Below are positions 22,871 to 36,113 of a stretch of 64,000 bases of DNA, piece after piece. The stretch is from Siphonodentalium dalli (taxonomy: Eukaryota > Mollusca > Scaphopoda > Gadilida > Siphonodentaliidae). The stretch lies in contig CP136062.1 of NCBI GenBank assembly GCA_032622095.1, positions 155,178,875-155,242,874 of the forward strand, in the 5' to 3' direction. The position numbers and the translations under genes are program-made. Under the pieces are notes generated by a model that worked only from the letters and a program-made list of their open reading frames with translations, did no database searches and was not told where the DNA came from. How positions within the stretch are numbered: the first letter of the stretch is position 1; each line of letters opens with the position of its first letter.

Positions 22871-23984
22871 GACGCTGAATCCTCATCTAATTATAATAAA
22901 TAATCACATTCTAACGTTGCTTGCCAGAAATAGTCACGTGAGTAGTGTGTTCCTCACAGGTCCTACGCATTTTATTACATGCTATATATAGTACTAGCAT
23001 GGTGACCCGGCGTTGTCCAGGTTAAAGTGACGTGAACATTTTATGGGGACATTTGATAGGAATATATTTGGTCAAGGTAGTTAATGTTTTCCACAAATTG
23101 GCATAATACAACGTCAATCTTATACATGGATCATATACCCTGAATCACATTGTTGTCGTTAGTTTAACACCATTAATTCGACCCGTGTCAAGAAGTAAAC
23201 ACAAAATGGACGTGTAATAGACATCGGTTATAGAAGATTATTACCACAGTAATCTTACAGATTGTATCACAACTGAGTACTCAGCAATAACGTTGATTCA
23301 CAAAATAAAGATGATTGGGTCCATTAGCGGGAGGTTTCGATGGTCAGATGTCGACTTCAATTTCTGTCGACTGAGCAATATTCCAGCGATCTCTGTTAAA
23401 GAGTGTCTCTGATAAAGAGAAGCTATGATTCCGTTGCCCAAACATGGAATATAGTACACAGCATTTCCAATTATGATATTGTATACGCGTAAACCTGGTG
23501 TAGGCCTTTGTCAATTGTCGCGACGCTCGTGCCATAGAACAGATGATAATTGAATTCAGTTTTCCTTTTTCATTGTCCCGGTAAACTGGTCATTATCTCA
23601 GATAATTCGGTCATCTGGTGTTAAATCGGACTGTAGATCTTTAAAAACTAACCAAACATTTTGATATCGGTAACTCCGTCTTTATCAATTTAATGCATCA
23701 ACTCCACCCCAATTCAGAAAATCTTTATCTTCAAGCCGCACGATTAGTATCATGTTGATGCCTATAATAAATGCTGTTGTTTTCTTGCTCCTCGTACCCA
23801 ACGGCGCCTATCTGCCCACTTTGAAACACCTAACTAGCCATATAGCGATTCTGTATCTATCGGCGACTCTTATGAGTATGAAAACTATACTTTAAAACGA
23901 ATACATCATATCACGGAGATGACTATATACGTTTAGTTAATAATGCGACACTTTATAGAAATGTTGCTCTTATCTATTTAAGAC

Positions 23985-24102
23985 ATAAATACACTGCGCA
24001 TCGGCCACAAAGAAACTGATTGTAGGACGATGCGAAGCGGAGTAGTACAATCAGTTTATGTGGTCAAATTATACTATACACGTCGATGCGCAGTGTATTT
24101 AT
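23985..24102. repeat. 118-bp double-stem foldback
   Basis: The outer stem, a perfect 19 bp, is ATAAATACACTGCGCATCG (23,985-24,003) with its complement at 24,084-24,102. The inner stem runs from CCACAAAGAAACTGATTGTA at 24,005 to TACAATCAGTTTATGTGG at 24,046-24,063, with two mismatched bases. The mirror copy is at 51,777-51,894. It looks like a small MITE. Confidence 0.75.
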
Positions 24103-24452
24103 TTCTTTTGTAATTCGACTGTATGTTTTGGTCGAAATTGTAGTGACATATGTTCAAACTGTTATATAATAGCCCAGTTTCTAGCTCTGCGTGGTATGAT
24201 TTTCCACCAAACAATTCTTCTCTTAGACCTGATAGTGAAACATAGCGTCACTTTTGAACGACGAACCCTTTCCATTGTTTTTGTGGCAAACAAATTCATT
24301 TAAGACTTATTTTTGTTCTAACTTAACTAAAAATCAGTATAATACAGTAGTTAGTCATTATATGTCTCTTTCTTCAGTCTTTAGCATGACATTAGCCAAT
24401 GGCCGTATGGTTTGACTTCTGAAATTTCGAGGCGTTGGCAGCATTTCACTGA

Positions 24453-24477
24453 TTGTACCACATTGTTTGTGGTACAA
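24453..24477. repeat. 10-bp stem hairpin
   Basis: TTGTACCACA, a 5-base loop, then TGTGGTACAA. A version with an altered loop is in the right arm near 51,400-51,426. Confidence 0.6.
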
Positions 24478-26464
24478 TTCAAAATATCTAGAATTGTACT
24501 ACAAAAGGACGGTCCGCGTCTGCATGGGAATACAGGATACTGACCAATCAGGACGAGCCTTGTGTGTAGGTTTAGGCAAGGTCGTATTACAATATGGTTT
24601 ATCCGACTTCGATTCCTGATTTAGAACGCACCATGTGTTTAGTATGTTAAACGGACATGGCTCATTCGAGCTTCCAAATATTTGTCTGCCTAATTTAGTA
24701 GGAGGTATAATATAGGTTGACAGATACACGAACTATTTATATTCCGGCATCATATATATGCTCTGATAAATAATTGCCATGGTCACATACATCTTCCAGC
24801 TGTTTTCAATTTTTCGCACAGAAGTGAAACAAACGCTCTTTATTTCTACAATATCAGGAATAGCGTAACACATAATTATCTTTAATGTGCCATGCCGTGA
24901 CATGGCTGTTGTTTGTTTAGCACCCAAACACCGTCTTCAAAGTTATATTTTGTATGAGTTCAATGCGTCTGTCTGGGACTATACTGCAGTAAAATGGAAG
25001 TATATCTCGACCTATTTCGATACCGGGAAAAATCTACAGCGAATATTATTAGGTGTATTTCGGAGCGCATACAGCCATGTGACTTTAAAGTACACCATGT
25101 AGTGCAGTGTATCATATAGACGCCTACATATACGTTTCCAGCATATTCTCGTACAAATAGGTTCATGTCTGACTTAAATATCCACATATGTTCATATTGG
25201 ACTTATTTGGTTCTGTAATAGTGAGGTTGTGACCTTTATACAATTGAATGGTTCGGGCCCCAGTGAAAACACATTATAAAGAGCTTCGGGTCCATCATTC
25301 ACTTCGACGGTGCACTTTGCCAACTTTAAATCATACCCTAAATGCCATGTACAATCTAAATTCCATTATGTATTCGTCTGGTGGCAATCGATGACAAAGA
25401 AGTTTGTATCATGTTCCTTCCATGGTCGCCAACCATGACATCGACTGATGTATGGTTAAACTAAACCATTAGAATCCCTATAGCATGGCGTTGAGAACAT
25501 TTTATACAAGGTTGATGGAGATGTACGACAGAAGTCCATAGTATACCATGGAGACGAATAAAGACTCATCCGCGTAGCATTTCAATCAGCCCTCAAGGCA
25601 AGTTCGGATGACTCACATTGAATGTCCATAATGTATTCCACTGGACCCGCACCTCAAACGTTTGAATACATTATACATTATAAATATATCATACAAGTTT
25701 AGTGGAATTCTACAATATAGTTGTTGTCATTATGTGTGCCCCCCCCCGCCCTGACACCAATGGCGTCGATCCGTCACTCATGTATATATAAACCACACCA
25801 TTAAAGTACTTATATCAAGGATATAACTATAAATGTGGCGGGAATTTGCTAAATAGTGGTGCCCAATTTGGTGCTAACAAATCGGAATGTCGAGTTGTAT
25901 CATATTTGCTTGTTTTATTTAGGGCTATTTAACTTTAAACAGTAATATCCCTTTGCGATTCCAGTATGAATTATTATTGGAAGCATGTGTTAATTTCAAG
26001 CATCAACTCTTGCCGTTCCTCGGTTAGATAATCAAGACGTAACAAATGATACTTTCCATTATGAGATTGGTATTATATACCATATGTTTAAGCAAATATA
26101 CCGCGATAATTTGTATAATTATCTACTACGTTAATGTGACATAATTCACTTCGGCGATGCGGGCGTGCATGGTGCACAGGCTGTCGAAACTCTCTCACAA
26201 GAGACGTATTTTTTAAAATTTGGTAGGTTTCTACGCCATTCAGAGACATGTAGGCAATGGTCCTCCAGAATGCATTATAATATTCACTGTCTCTTGGTTT
26301 TATGAAATGTGGGATCCCACATTCAGCGCAGCTATGCTAGTAAGATGTCTGGTCACTCGGTGTGGATCACCTTTTTAAATCAGACTTGCCAATTTTTACA
26401 AGAAATGTTTGTGTAATATTTATTTATTTAATGGCTATTCCTAAAGTTATTTATCAGCATTGGT

Positions 26465-27330
26465 ATTCTTAAACTACTCACTAGAGTAGCATTTCAATAA
26501 GCCCTCAAGGCAAGTACGCAAGGATGGCTAACATTGAATGTCCACAAACTTGAAGGGCAGTGGAAGAATGAAGTGATATATTCCACGGATCGCGTGTTTC
26601 ATACCATTGGATATATGCTAGGATAGTACCCCGTCGTATATACATAATTATGTCTGCTACAGGTAGCCAATGTAATTCTTGCAGATTGCATCTGTCGTCA
26701 GATCTTCTACGACAGAGAACTATCCTTGCAACAATTTTCTGCAGACGCTGAAATACCTGATTATATAGTACACCAATTAAAATAGAATTGTTGTAGTCAG
26801 GTCGACTGATACTTAGAGATGACTAACGTTTTTATAAAATTGAGTCGTTTTGAATGTATTTTCTCATTTTCCAATGTCGCCGAAGTTCAGTGTATATTGC
26901 CTTGCATATGTGGCTTGTAGGAGTGTGAACTTGAGTGTCATCAAAAGTCAGAACATATATGCTAACTTTCTTTACGTATGCCAGATTAGACACCCACATT
27001 TCTTCAGTTTTGTCACTAATTAGTTTCAGTTTATTGGCCACCATCCACGATTTCACAAAATAATTGCACTGTTCCATTATAGTTGTAAAGCAATAGGGAT
27101 TGTCACCAGAAATGTACAGCTAATTATCATCAGCAGACATGTGCACAGAGATACTGTGTCCCCTGATTATCGCACTGAGCAGTTTGGTGTGGATTATATA
27201 CAAGACCGTCACAAGACAATCCACATGTGTACACAATTTGGTACTTTGTTGTGAAAAACGGGGTGGAACCTTGTACTGATAAGTTAATATTCTGCATTTC
27301 AGCTAACATACATAATACGAACGCGTTGTC
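26465..27330 (-). mobile_element. LINE fragment: reverse transcriptase C-terminal part
   Basis: On the minus strand the open stretch 27,077-26,832 encodes FVKSWMVANKLKLISDKTEE and HICKAIYTELRRHWKMRKYI. It continues with frame changes through ISRPDYNNSILIGVLYNQ, RLQKIVARIVLCRR and LQELHWLPVADI down to about 26,490. These are the post-YADD blocks of jockey/CR1-type non-LTR retrotransposon reverse transcriptase. An upstream piece at about 27,240-27,120 retains a VHMSADD-like active-site block. Stops make it inactive. The mirror copy is 48,775-49,650. Confidence 0.8.
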
Positions 27331-27499
27331 TAAGCCGAAAATATATAGAGGTTATTAATATACATGTACTGACATATAGTTATATGCCCGCATTTCAGCT
27401 GTAAATCATACACCGGATTCCAATACCACATGTACCTCACCCATCTGTTTAGCATGTTTTGTTGCTGACTGCATACCAGGGACACAAGTTCGAACATTA

Positions 27500-28300
27500 T
27501 ATATATATAATTTAAAGGAAAACACTAATTGTGAAACTTAAGAGAGCAATTTGATGAATTATTTCTACTTTCAAATATCGTGCAATTAAATCTTCTCACC
27601 AAACGCTCTTGGTTCTAAAAGACTGAACACTTAAGAGAGGACTCCAAACCTTAGACGTGAACTGCGATCCTCTCTTATGTTATCATCAAACAATTCACTA
27701 TGCTTTGTCAATTTCTTGTGTACTTTACAATGATGCCACAGTAATGACGCCGATTAACATGCCGCCATGCATAATCCACATAGCAATGTCAACTATGGTT
27801 CTTGATATCTATAGTCGCGTAAGTGTGATCGATGGAAACGAGGGCAACACGAGACGTGTATGCAAGTACAGTATGCAGTTATCGCCGGTGCTTGAGAGCA
27901 ACGCGGATATGTGTCGCCCTACCCAGAACGGAATGCAACCCGAGGTTCTTGGGGTGACATTCCTGTCCATATCAGTGACATATCATACATAGTTCCATGA
28001 GCTCTGATATTTCAGACATCTATCCATGACTTGTCTTTAATTTCACATGTGACTTTCAAACTTGCCTTGTTGTAATTAAGTTGAACAGCTATCGCAATCC
28101 GACACGTTAACCTAATCTTAGACGCATTTCAGCATGTGATACAAAACCCATTTCACTTTAGGCTATTCGGGTGATTTATTGAGGAATCGCCATCAGGAGT
28201 GCATAGATATTCACCATGCGAACTCGATCAACACTTACTTGTCTCCATATATACCACTGTTTTTTTTCTAATGCTTGCTGCTAATTGATCATAATAAAGA
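27500..28300. other. Unassigned stretch between LINE fragments
   Basis: It contains a 10-bp inverted repeat TAAGAGAGGA/TCCTCTCTTA at about 27,632-27,677 and an open stretch of 111 codons (27,657-27,992, plus strand) that is disrupted in the right arm (48,220-48,471). No family is recognised. Confidence 0.4.
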
Positions 28301-29177
28301 AATATTTCCCCGTGTGGGCCCGGGTAGAATGTGTTTACTGTCCCACTGCCAGGGGTAAGAATCCCTAAAGTTGCCCACTTTTGCAGAGGGGTACATCCAT
28401 TGATGTGTGGTGCAGGAGTTCTGGGGATACTAGGGCAGCTGTGTCAAGTGAGATATCGACCTGTGGTAACGGCTTAGCTCATGGTCCTCTTTGGTCCCAC
28501 ATCTCTTCAAGACGGGTGGTTGAGTTGACCCGGCTCAATCAATCGGCTAGTCACGTCCCTCACAGTGTTTCAGATTACATTTCTGCCGTCTGCTGTATTT
28601 TGTTTCTGGTGTCTAGTAGTGTGTTGTTGTTCGTGTGTGTTGTGCCATTAATTTCGTCTTCGTGACTTAAATGTTTCAATAATATACTGTTAACGCCTGT
28701 CTCATTATGGCGAGGTACCGATAGGCTGATATGTGAAGTATCTAAACCGGTCACAATTCAGCTATGTACCAATCTTTGACCCGACCTTAATTCGGTGGGT
28801 AGTCCGAGGCGGCTGCGAGGATTGTTGTCGATCATCCGCTTTTCATATGGCAACTAAAAAAAGTTAAATTGACCTTCCACCAAGTTCCACTGATGCTGAG
28901 GTATTTCCTTAGTACTTGGTTTTGATCAAATGTCAAGAAACCTTCTGCATTTGTTATTGATAAAACGCTACAAAGCATAGCCGGACAATCAAAATCTGTC
29001 AAACCGATCAGGACTGGCCACTAAGTGGATCTCTTCTGATCAAATGTTCAAGAAAAATTCAAGCAAACGCTCTTATTCAATTAACATCCATTGCACAAAC
29101 ACCAATATTGCTCACACATCTCAAGTCATTGAACAGTAATAGAGCTGTGTTGAGAATTCGCGATATAGCTGATTCCT

Positions 29178-29552
29178 TTGAATCAGAGATATTGGCTGAG
29201 AACACCACAGGGAGTTCCAGAAGTCCGTAGATTTACTAAGACAGTTGATGGTCAAAACGTTCCGTTGAATAATTATCTTCTGACCTTCAGTCGTTGCGAC
29301 CATCCACCGACATTGAAGGTTCGGTATATGAAGACGGATATAAGCAAATATGTTCCAAACCCATTGCAATGTTTTAAATGGCAAGGCTATGACCGTGAAC
29401 ATTGTAAAAGTGAAGAAACCAGGTGCGCACACTGTTCCATTCCTGGTCATAAGGATTGTACGAATATTAAGCAATGTTCAAACTCTCAAGGATCACATGC
29501 TTCAATGGATCGTCCATGTCCCAATTTGGAGTATGAATTCAAGATTCAATGA
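29178..29552 (+). pseudogene. LINE ORF1 (zinc-knuckle gag-like) fragment
   Basis: 124 open codons. VPEVRRFTKTVDGQNVP is followed by a conserved YVPNPLQCFK block and Cys/His knuckles: CFKW, then C-x2-C-x4-H-x4-C (CAHCSIPGHKDC) and a third degenerate C..C..H..C set. This is the RNA-binding ORF1 protein type of jockey/I-like non-LTR elements. The first knuckle has Trp where the right-arm copy keeps Cys (CFKC); the right copy instead has Tyr for the first Cys of the second knuckle. So each copy has decayed differently. Confidence 0.75.
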
Positions 29553-29704
29553 TATATTGCTGAGACGAATCTGTCATATATAGATGCTAAGAAAATAGTT
29601 GGTCCTCGGCCACAGATTACGTACTCAACAATAGGGTCTACACAAAGTGTAGCACTCAAACACAGAGTCAAATTAAACTCGTCAGTGTATCACTAACAAC
29701 GCAC

Positions 29705-30085
29705 GTGGAGGAGAGTGATACTATTCCTGTTCCAGAACCAGTAGCGCAAGTAATGGATACCGTCTCCTCTGTCGAGACAGATCATCCGAAACAATCTATG
29801 CAAGTTGATCATATTGTTCAAAAACAAAAATCTCCAAAATTTGAGTTTTTAATGTTCGATACTATGCTTCGAGAGAACATGTTAACATATAGGGAAGTAG
29901 ACACCATGTATGCTATGCTTCGAGAGAACATGTTAACATGGAGGGAAGTAGACACCATGTATGCTATGTGGAGGGAGGCTGGCTGTTGGGCGAGGGATCA
30001 ACTACTGAGTCAACTACCCAATTGTCAACTTGATGAATTGACGCCATGTTCAACAGATTATAAATATATTATCAATCATTCTTGA
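29705..30085 (+). pseudogene. LINE ORF1 tail with two 17-residue repeats
   Basis: 126 open codons following ORF1. After an acidic, Pro/Val-rich stretch come two copies of a 17-residue unit (MLRENMLTYREVDTMYA type), then MWREAGCWARDQLL and a stop at 30,083-30,085. The DNA unit is 51 bp, so changes in copy number keep the frame. The function of the repeat is unknown. Confidence 0.55.
29863..29964 (+). repeat. 51-bp minisatellite, 2 units
   Basis: Units at 29,863-29,913 and 29,914-29,964. The corresponding right-arm arrays have 5 units (45,260-45,514) and 7 units (about 45,876-46,232) on the opposite strand. Confidence 0.85.
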
Positions 30086-30396
30086 GGCTTGTTTGCCAGC
30101 TACTTCAAATATAATATTCCGGAGCCTTGTTAAATTTAATTAAATTTTGCTGTCTAATTTTATACAGGTTTTATATCTTGGCTGTTCTCAAAGCAGTATT
30201 GTTGTCTATTTTGATATTATGTGTTATCTGTGTTTGCACTATGGTCAGTTTCTTAATGGTTCCGACCGCTATCGAGCACTCTCGCTCTGGTTTCTGTGTT
30301 TTTATTTGTATGTATTTTGTTTAATTTTGGTATAATTCATGGTTTCATCTAAACACAGTTGCTTCGCTTAATTCTGATTCAGTTTCTCTCCCTAAT

Positions 30397-30470
30397 GATG
30401 TGGCATAACGGCTAAAACGACGTAAAGTCCTAACTAAACAAACAAACAAACAAACAAACAAACAAATAAA
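30397..30470 (+). repeat. LINE 3' tail and (AAAC)n microsatellite
   Basis: The tail at 30,397-30,443 aligns with the 3' tail of the tRNA-derived SINE (37,760-37,810) at about 38 of 47 positions. The sequence then runs into AAAC repeats. Confidence 0.75.
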
Positions 30471-30489
30471 GAAAGAAATCATCGACTGA

Positions 30490-31560
30490 AGTCCTATCAA
30501 CTCGTTAATAATTTAACCAATTGACTCATCACAATCAACCTGTGCTGTTAGATAAACCCCGTTATCTAACATCGTAATGTTCTGGACATTTTATAAAGAT
30601 ATTCATCGCTTCCGTGCAATGGACAGTATATAAATTCAATGTCCGGAAAAACGGAAATACAACTGCAGACCCACAGGGTAAAATGAGTACTAATATGATA
30701 AACAGTTCAATGACAACAAAATGTAAGGACATTTTTCGCCACTTGAATTTGGTCCGGGTGGAAATTTAGACGAATTCCCACATCTCAATCGTCCGAGGAC
30801 CTCAACGCATGTATGTTCGGTATCTATGACTGTGGTCAGATTTTTATTATTCCTACTCATAGGAATGGTGCCGTCGATGCAAAGAAAATGGTCAGCCAAA
30901 CGCAAATACACCCTATAGCAATCAAGACATCAATCAATTCAAAAGGTTTTCTTGAAATCAGCTATAGAATATACCACAGAGTGCGTAAATCACATCAAAG
31001 TAGAACAACGTGAAACAAATGGACACAAGATTATTGAGAATACCAGAAATTGAGAAAACAACAATGACATATAATACACGAGGACGCCGAGCACCACTGT
31101 AAGCAAATGAGTCTACGCTTCATCAAAATTCCCATTTCTGGGAAAGTGAATAACCTCAGGAATATTACAACTTAGGACCTTATCATATAATCCTTGAAGA
31201 TGAACCATAACCTACCAATTTCACCCGATCAATCATTAAATTCCACCTTTGGAAAAGTTCGATTCTTCACACCAAAAGTAATGTTGCTGCGAACACTCAA
31301 AACTCCTCCGCTGATAATGAAACCGGATGGAACCCATCACCGTACGGCGCAAACGTGAGGAGAGTTAATGTAGTTGGGATGGTCGAAAACATCGAGTTAT
31401 CTTCTCCTTCACCCCATGTCGCAAACGTTTCAATGTGCATCTCTTTTCCACAATAACTCCGGCCTAGCCCCTTTTTTATTTGAAAAATCTGATACCCCAA
31501 CAAACGTGGAAACAAAAATGTTAACCCCCGCCATGCCAATCCCTTCAATCTGCCTTCACG
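30490..31560. other. Unassigned repeat DNA shared by both arms
   Basis: It is mirrored at about 44,100-44,750. Several overlapping open stretches of 60-85 codons occur on both strands (for example 30,690-30,911 minus and 30,813-31,013 plus), but none shows a family signature. The adjoining LINE C-terminus suggests it may be LINE ORF2 or spacer sequence. Confidence 0.4.
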
Positions 31561-31574
31561 AAATCCTATACAAT

Positions 31575-32002
31575 ATACCTCTGGAATAATCTCGACCGGA
31601 ATGAAACAAGTTATGCATCCCTGGCATCATTTAGAAAGTCGCTAAATGGAACTAGAGAGGGAGTTCCCCGACACTATTAAGAAGCTAATACCAGAGAAAC
31701 ACAGATTCACCACACCAGCCTCAGACTCAAATGCAGTGATTTAAATGATCATAAATACACACATTTCATCGCCGGCCAGCCATACTGGTCATGTGTGCTC
31801 ATAGAACATCAATCATTATCTCATGATATGCAATAGATATACATCCGAAAGGAATTCACTTCTCCAGTCATTAAATGATATCTGCAACTTGACAACACAT
31901 AAGTTTCTTTATGGATCCCCTGATGTAACATTCGAAACCAATGAAAAACGTTTCAGAGAAGTACAGATATGCATCTCTAGTACAACGCATTTCGCCAACT
32001 AA
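31575..32002 (+). pseudogene. LINE ORF2 C-terminal end
   Basis: In shifting frames it encodes LWNNLDRNETSY.SLASFRK and SLNG, then a RHY..AN block, NSLLQSLNDICNLTTHKFLY, GSPDVTFETNEKRF and REVQICISSTTHFAN before a stop. This arrangement is typical of the extreme C-terminus of non-LTR ORF2 proteins after the RT domain. The Cys/His knuckle expected in the middle is degraded. Mirror: about 43,620-44,050, minus strand. The last about 25 codons recur at 39,121-39,190. Confidence 0.6.
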
Positions 32003-32269
32003 GTTTATTCATCGCCACGTAACATAATCCAATATTATCAGACTAACGATAACCATGAATGTATAGCAATAACTCGCACGAATATCAATGCAGTTCATTC
32101 TGTTGGTACGAGGTCACCGGGTCATTCAAAAACCCTAACAGATCATTCTGAACATAACCCTAAACCCGACCTGTGATAACCCATATGACTAAGCTTCGAA
32201 CGTGATACGTTATTATTTCCATAACAAAATAGAATAAAAAGTTGCCTTGAATGTGCGGCTAATATGTGT

Positions 32270-32550
32270 TGTTAGTTGTCATCAATGGTCATAACATATA
32301 TACTAACTTTCTCTACGTATGCCGGCGTAGATACCCAAATTAGTTCAGTTTTGTTTCTAGTTTATTGTTCCATTACAGATTTAAGAATAAGAGTATCATC
32401 AGCATACATGTGCACGAAGACACTTTCGGCCGAATTGTATTCTCTGGTCTTGACTGAAGTCGGGACTCTAGTTTCGAGAAACCACCTGGTCGCGAGCTGC
32501 CAGCTGCCATCAGTCTCTGCATGCATGGACAAATTATTGCATAACGGCAC
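32270..32550 (-). mobile_element. LINE reverse transcriptase fragment with YADD
   Basis: On the minus strand NSAESVFVHMYADDTLIL carries the RT active-site YADD, followed by KLETKLN and KVSIYV-like blocks. It is the same family as 26,465-27,330. It is truncated by a SINE and a MITE fragment on its upstream side. Right-arm relatives are 38,700-38,960 and 41,330-41,600. Confidence 0.7.
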
Positions 32551-32559
32551 CTGTATGTC

Positions 32560-32830
32560 GTCTCCGGGAGCGTCATGATTGTTTGCGAAAACCCTGTGCC
32601 AATGGCCCAGTGCATTCTCTTATAAATGCGAGTCGTCATTAGGTCACCTCACATGTGTAATAGAATGCATTGGCCTAACAACTTTTATATTATTTTTTTT
32701 ATAATTGTCAAAGAATGTAAGAACAAATTGAAAAAATTTATAAAAAATTGTTGAAGAATGTAAGAAATAATGATAAAAATGATACAAATTGTATTTAAGA
32801 AGTATGTAAGAAAAACATTATAAAAATTTG
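32560..32830 (-). mobile_element. Truncated piggyBac-type MITE
   Basis: Matches the interior of the TTAA-flanked MITE at 37,894-38,387 (GAATGCATTGGCCTAAC and the TTCTTACATTCTTT-rich core, reverse complement), but both terminal repeats are cut: only GGGAGCGTCATGA is left at one end and the sequence runs straight into the SINE tail at the other. Confidence 0.7.
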
Positions 32831-32833
32831 TTG

Positions 32834-33146
32834 TTTTGGTTGGATGGTTGGATGAGTTTTGGCTTATCGTCGTTGTAGCCGCTATGCCATATCACGACGT
32901 TGTTAGTTTTACGGGTGGAGGAAAGACCACGCAGATGGTTAAATTCGCCGGGAAATCACACCACCGACTACCGACCACCGGAAAACAACTGACAAAACGT
33001 GTCCAGATACACGAATCGTGTTACCATTCCTTTGCATCGATCACGAATCCGCGCTTGCCGAGGTTTATACAAGCTTTCTCAGCGCCGTACGGCATATGAC
33101 TGCTCAATCTACTGAGCACCCTACCGAATGAACCACCGGGATCCCC
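32834..33146 (-). mobile_element. tRNA-derived SINE, left-arm copy
   Basis: Reverse-complement copy of the SINE described at 37,522-37,866. It runs from the GGGGATCCCGGTGGTTCA head at 33,146 to a short AACC-type tail at about 32,834. Substitutions have blurred the promoter boxes. Confidence 0.75.
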
Positions 33147-33343
33147 TTCTAGTCAATGTAGTATACAATATTTTGTTTTCAGACAAGAACCTATTATTAT
33201 TCTACTTTCAGTCAATATATTAAATGTAAGATTGAAATTACATTGGTGCGAAATTTTCCACCCCACTCGTGGGTGTTGCGTTATGTTTGTGATTTCTTAC
33301 TGATTCTGATCATATGAGAAATAACGAGGTATCGATTAGAGAA

Positions 33344-34585
<1,242 letters not shown>

Positions 34586-34930
34586 GCTGTTCATCACTTT
34601 GCTTGTGATTGATTTTCTGCAAGATGCTTTAACCACAGAGTTATCTGTATATACTAAATGGTATATGAGCTGTCTATCTGTATGCCCTTATGTCTGTTCG
34701 CAACTGTTCTCCCATACCTCTGAACCGATTTCAACCAAATTAGGTGTGGTGACTCGGAGGGTATAACGGCGTTAGGTTTAAAAAAATTTGATTTAAAAAT
34801 AAGAATTATTTAAAAAAAAATAAAAAAAAATGGGTTGTTAAATTGAGTAAAGAATTGAATCTAACAAGAAACAAAATTTAAAATTTAAATTAATATTTTT
34901 TTGTTTTAAATTTAATTATTGTTTATTTTT
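34586..34930. other. Repeat-like stretch and AT-rich DNA
   Basis: The 34,700-34,790 stretch (CCTCTGAACCGATTTCAACC and GGTGACTCGGAGGGTAT) has the look of a common retroelement-derived repeat. It is followed by A/T-rich, low-complexity sequence. No gene. Confidence 0.4.
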
Positions 34931-35667
34931 CATTAAATGTTCAAACGATCAAAATGCGCACAAAGATGTCACAGGCCCCTATCACACAAAGGGGCCACAG
35001 GTCCGTATGATGCTGAATAAAGGCCCCATAATCGAGTCAATCCTGGACCAAGAGGCCAGTCAAGTAAAGGCAATTTGCGTATGAGTGCACACCAGAAGCG
35101 GCATCTGAACTGTTGGAAGTGGGCAACCATGCATAGCGACAGCTTTTAAAGAAGATATATATTATATGCGTTGCTTTGTTTCAATGCCATAAATTTCCCG
35201 TCATGCAGAAAATAAAAAAGTTCCTAGGTTTTGAACTGGTGGAATATTATGGGAAATGTTTGGGCGTCGCCAGAGTAGAGATTTGTGGCATGATCTACAT
35301 CAAAATTAGTTATCAAATATGACTCGTATAGTAGTATATGTTTAGGATTATAATATATGTGCATAGCATATATGGTCATGCAATAGCATCGTTTTAGTGT
35401 CAAAATTAAAACGTTGAACCCTTCAAATGAATTCGTGAAAACACAAGTATTTGTGATTGCCACAAGTCAAAAAAAAAACCACAAGATAGTCCTAAAGTTC
35501 ATATTGAAGGAACATGTCCATTTCTTAGCAAAGCTCCGGTGCGAATGAATCAACTGTGACATGATAACACCTGTCGGCAGTAGCCACTTAGACACGCCCT
35601 GACTTGAGATTATTTACAGCTCCACCCTTTGACTGATTGTTTCGCAATCATAGACCGCGATGAAGAA

Positions 35668-36113
35668 AAGACGGATTCGTCATCTCAAGTTTAGCCTGGG
35701 CAAAGCTGGTTTGGCTGGATCGCCGAATTATATGGTTTAGTTGCCGATTTAAGCTTATAAAACCACATAAAAACATCGAAATTGACAAAAACATATCCCC
35801 ACACGCTTTATAGGTGTGAGTGCTTCTCGGTTATAAATTCCCAATCACAATATGCTCGCTGTCGTAATTATTGATTTTCGCAATCAATAAATCGAGGCGA
35901 TCCGCATTAGGAAGGTACGATTAATTATCTCGACGATTCAGAGACACTACTGCTAAACCACTGGTCTGGCTGGACCAGGTTTAAACCAGAGATGTCGAAT
36001 GCGTCACTTAGACCTGCGGTCTCGGGTTTAAACCACGGATTTAGCTGATTCACGGCAGTTTAAACCTAGAGGTTTAGGTAGACCAGGTTAAACCTGATAT
36101 GACGAACCGGCCT
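35668..36113. mobile_element. ~445-bp TIR (MITE-like) element
   Basis: The left end is GACGGATTCGTCATCTCAAG, then TTTAGCCTGGG. The right end, in reverse complement, is GGCCGGTTCGTCATATCAGG, then TTTAACCTGGTC. The same terminal sequence (CCGGATTCGTCATCTCCGG, then TTTAAACCTGG) occurs at 34,247 and inverted at 33,683, so it belongs to one family with the foldback there. Confidence 0.6.

Larger units (their letters stand above)
22871..26464. other. Upstream flank of left GTPase gene
   Basis: Non-coding apart from an unexplained 63-codon ORF (23,344-23,535, minus strand) that is almost unchanged in the right arm. It includes a short copy of the ACCCGGCGTTG repeat (22,992-23,030), a foldback (23,985-24,102), a hairpin (24,453-24,477) and a C-run near 25,740. 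I see nothing supportable elsewhere. Confidence 0.65.
28305..30470 (+). mobile_element. LINE remnant with ORF1 (gag-like) and 3' tail
   Basis: It appears to start at GTGTGGGCCCGGGTAGAAT (about 28,312). It carries a gag-like ORF1 fragment (29,178-29,552), a 51-bp coding minisatellite (29,863-29,964) and a 3' tail GGCTAAAACGACGTAAAG at about 30,410 followed by (AAAC)n to 30,466. The reverse transcriptase ORF expected between ORF1 and the tail is missing, so this is an internally deleted or non-autonomous copy. The mirror copy is 44,768-47,772. Confidence 0.7.
11741..33340. repeat. Left arm of a giant imperfect palindrome
   Basis: This segment is repeated in reverse complement at 37,327-64,000. 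Paired landmarks have nearly constant coordinate sums: 12,941/62,795, 14,570/61,180, 20,028/55,877, 22,465/53,446, 24,058/51,821 and 27,077/49,044 give about 75,740-76,120. The sums fall to about 70,670 next to the centre, because the right arm has extra duplicated and inserted DNA there. The inner break is sharp: both arms read to CGAGGTATCGATTAGA (left end 33,340) and then diverge. Exonic difference is near 3% by hand count. Confidence 0.95.
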
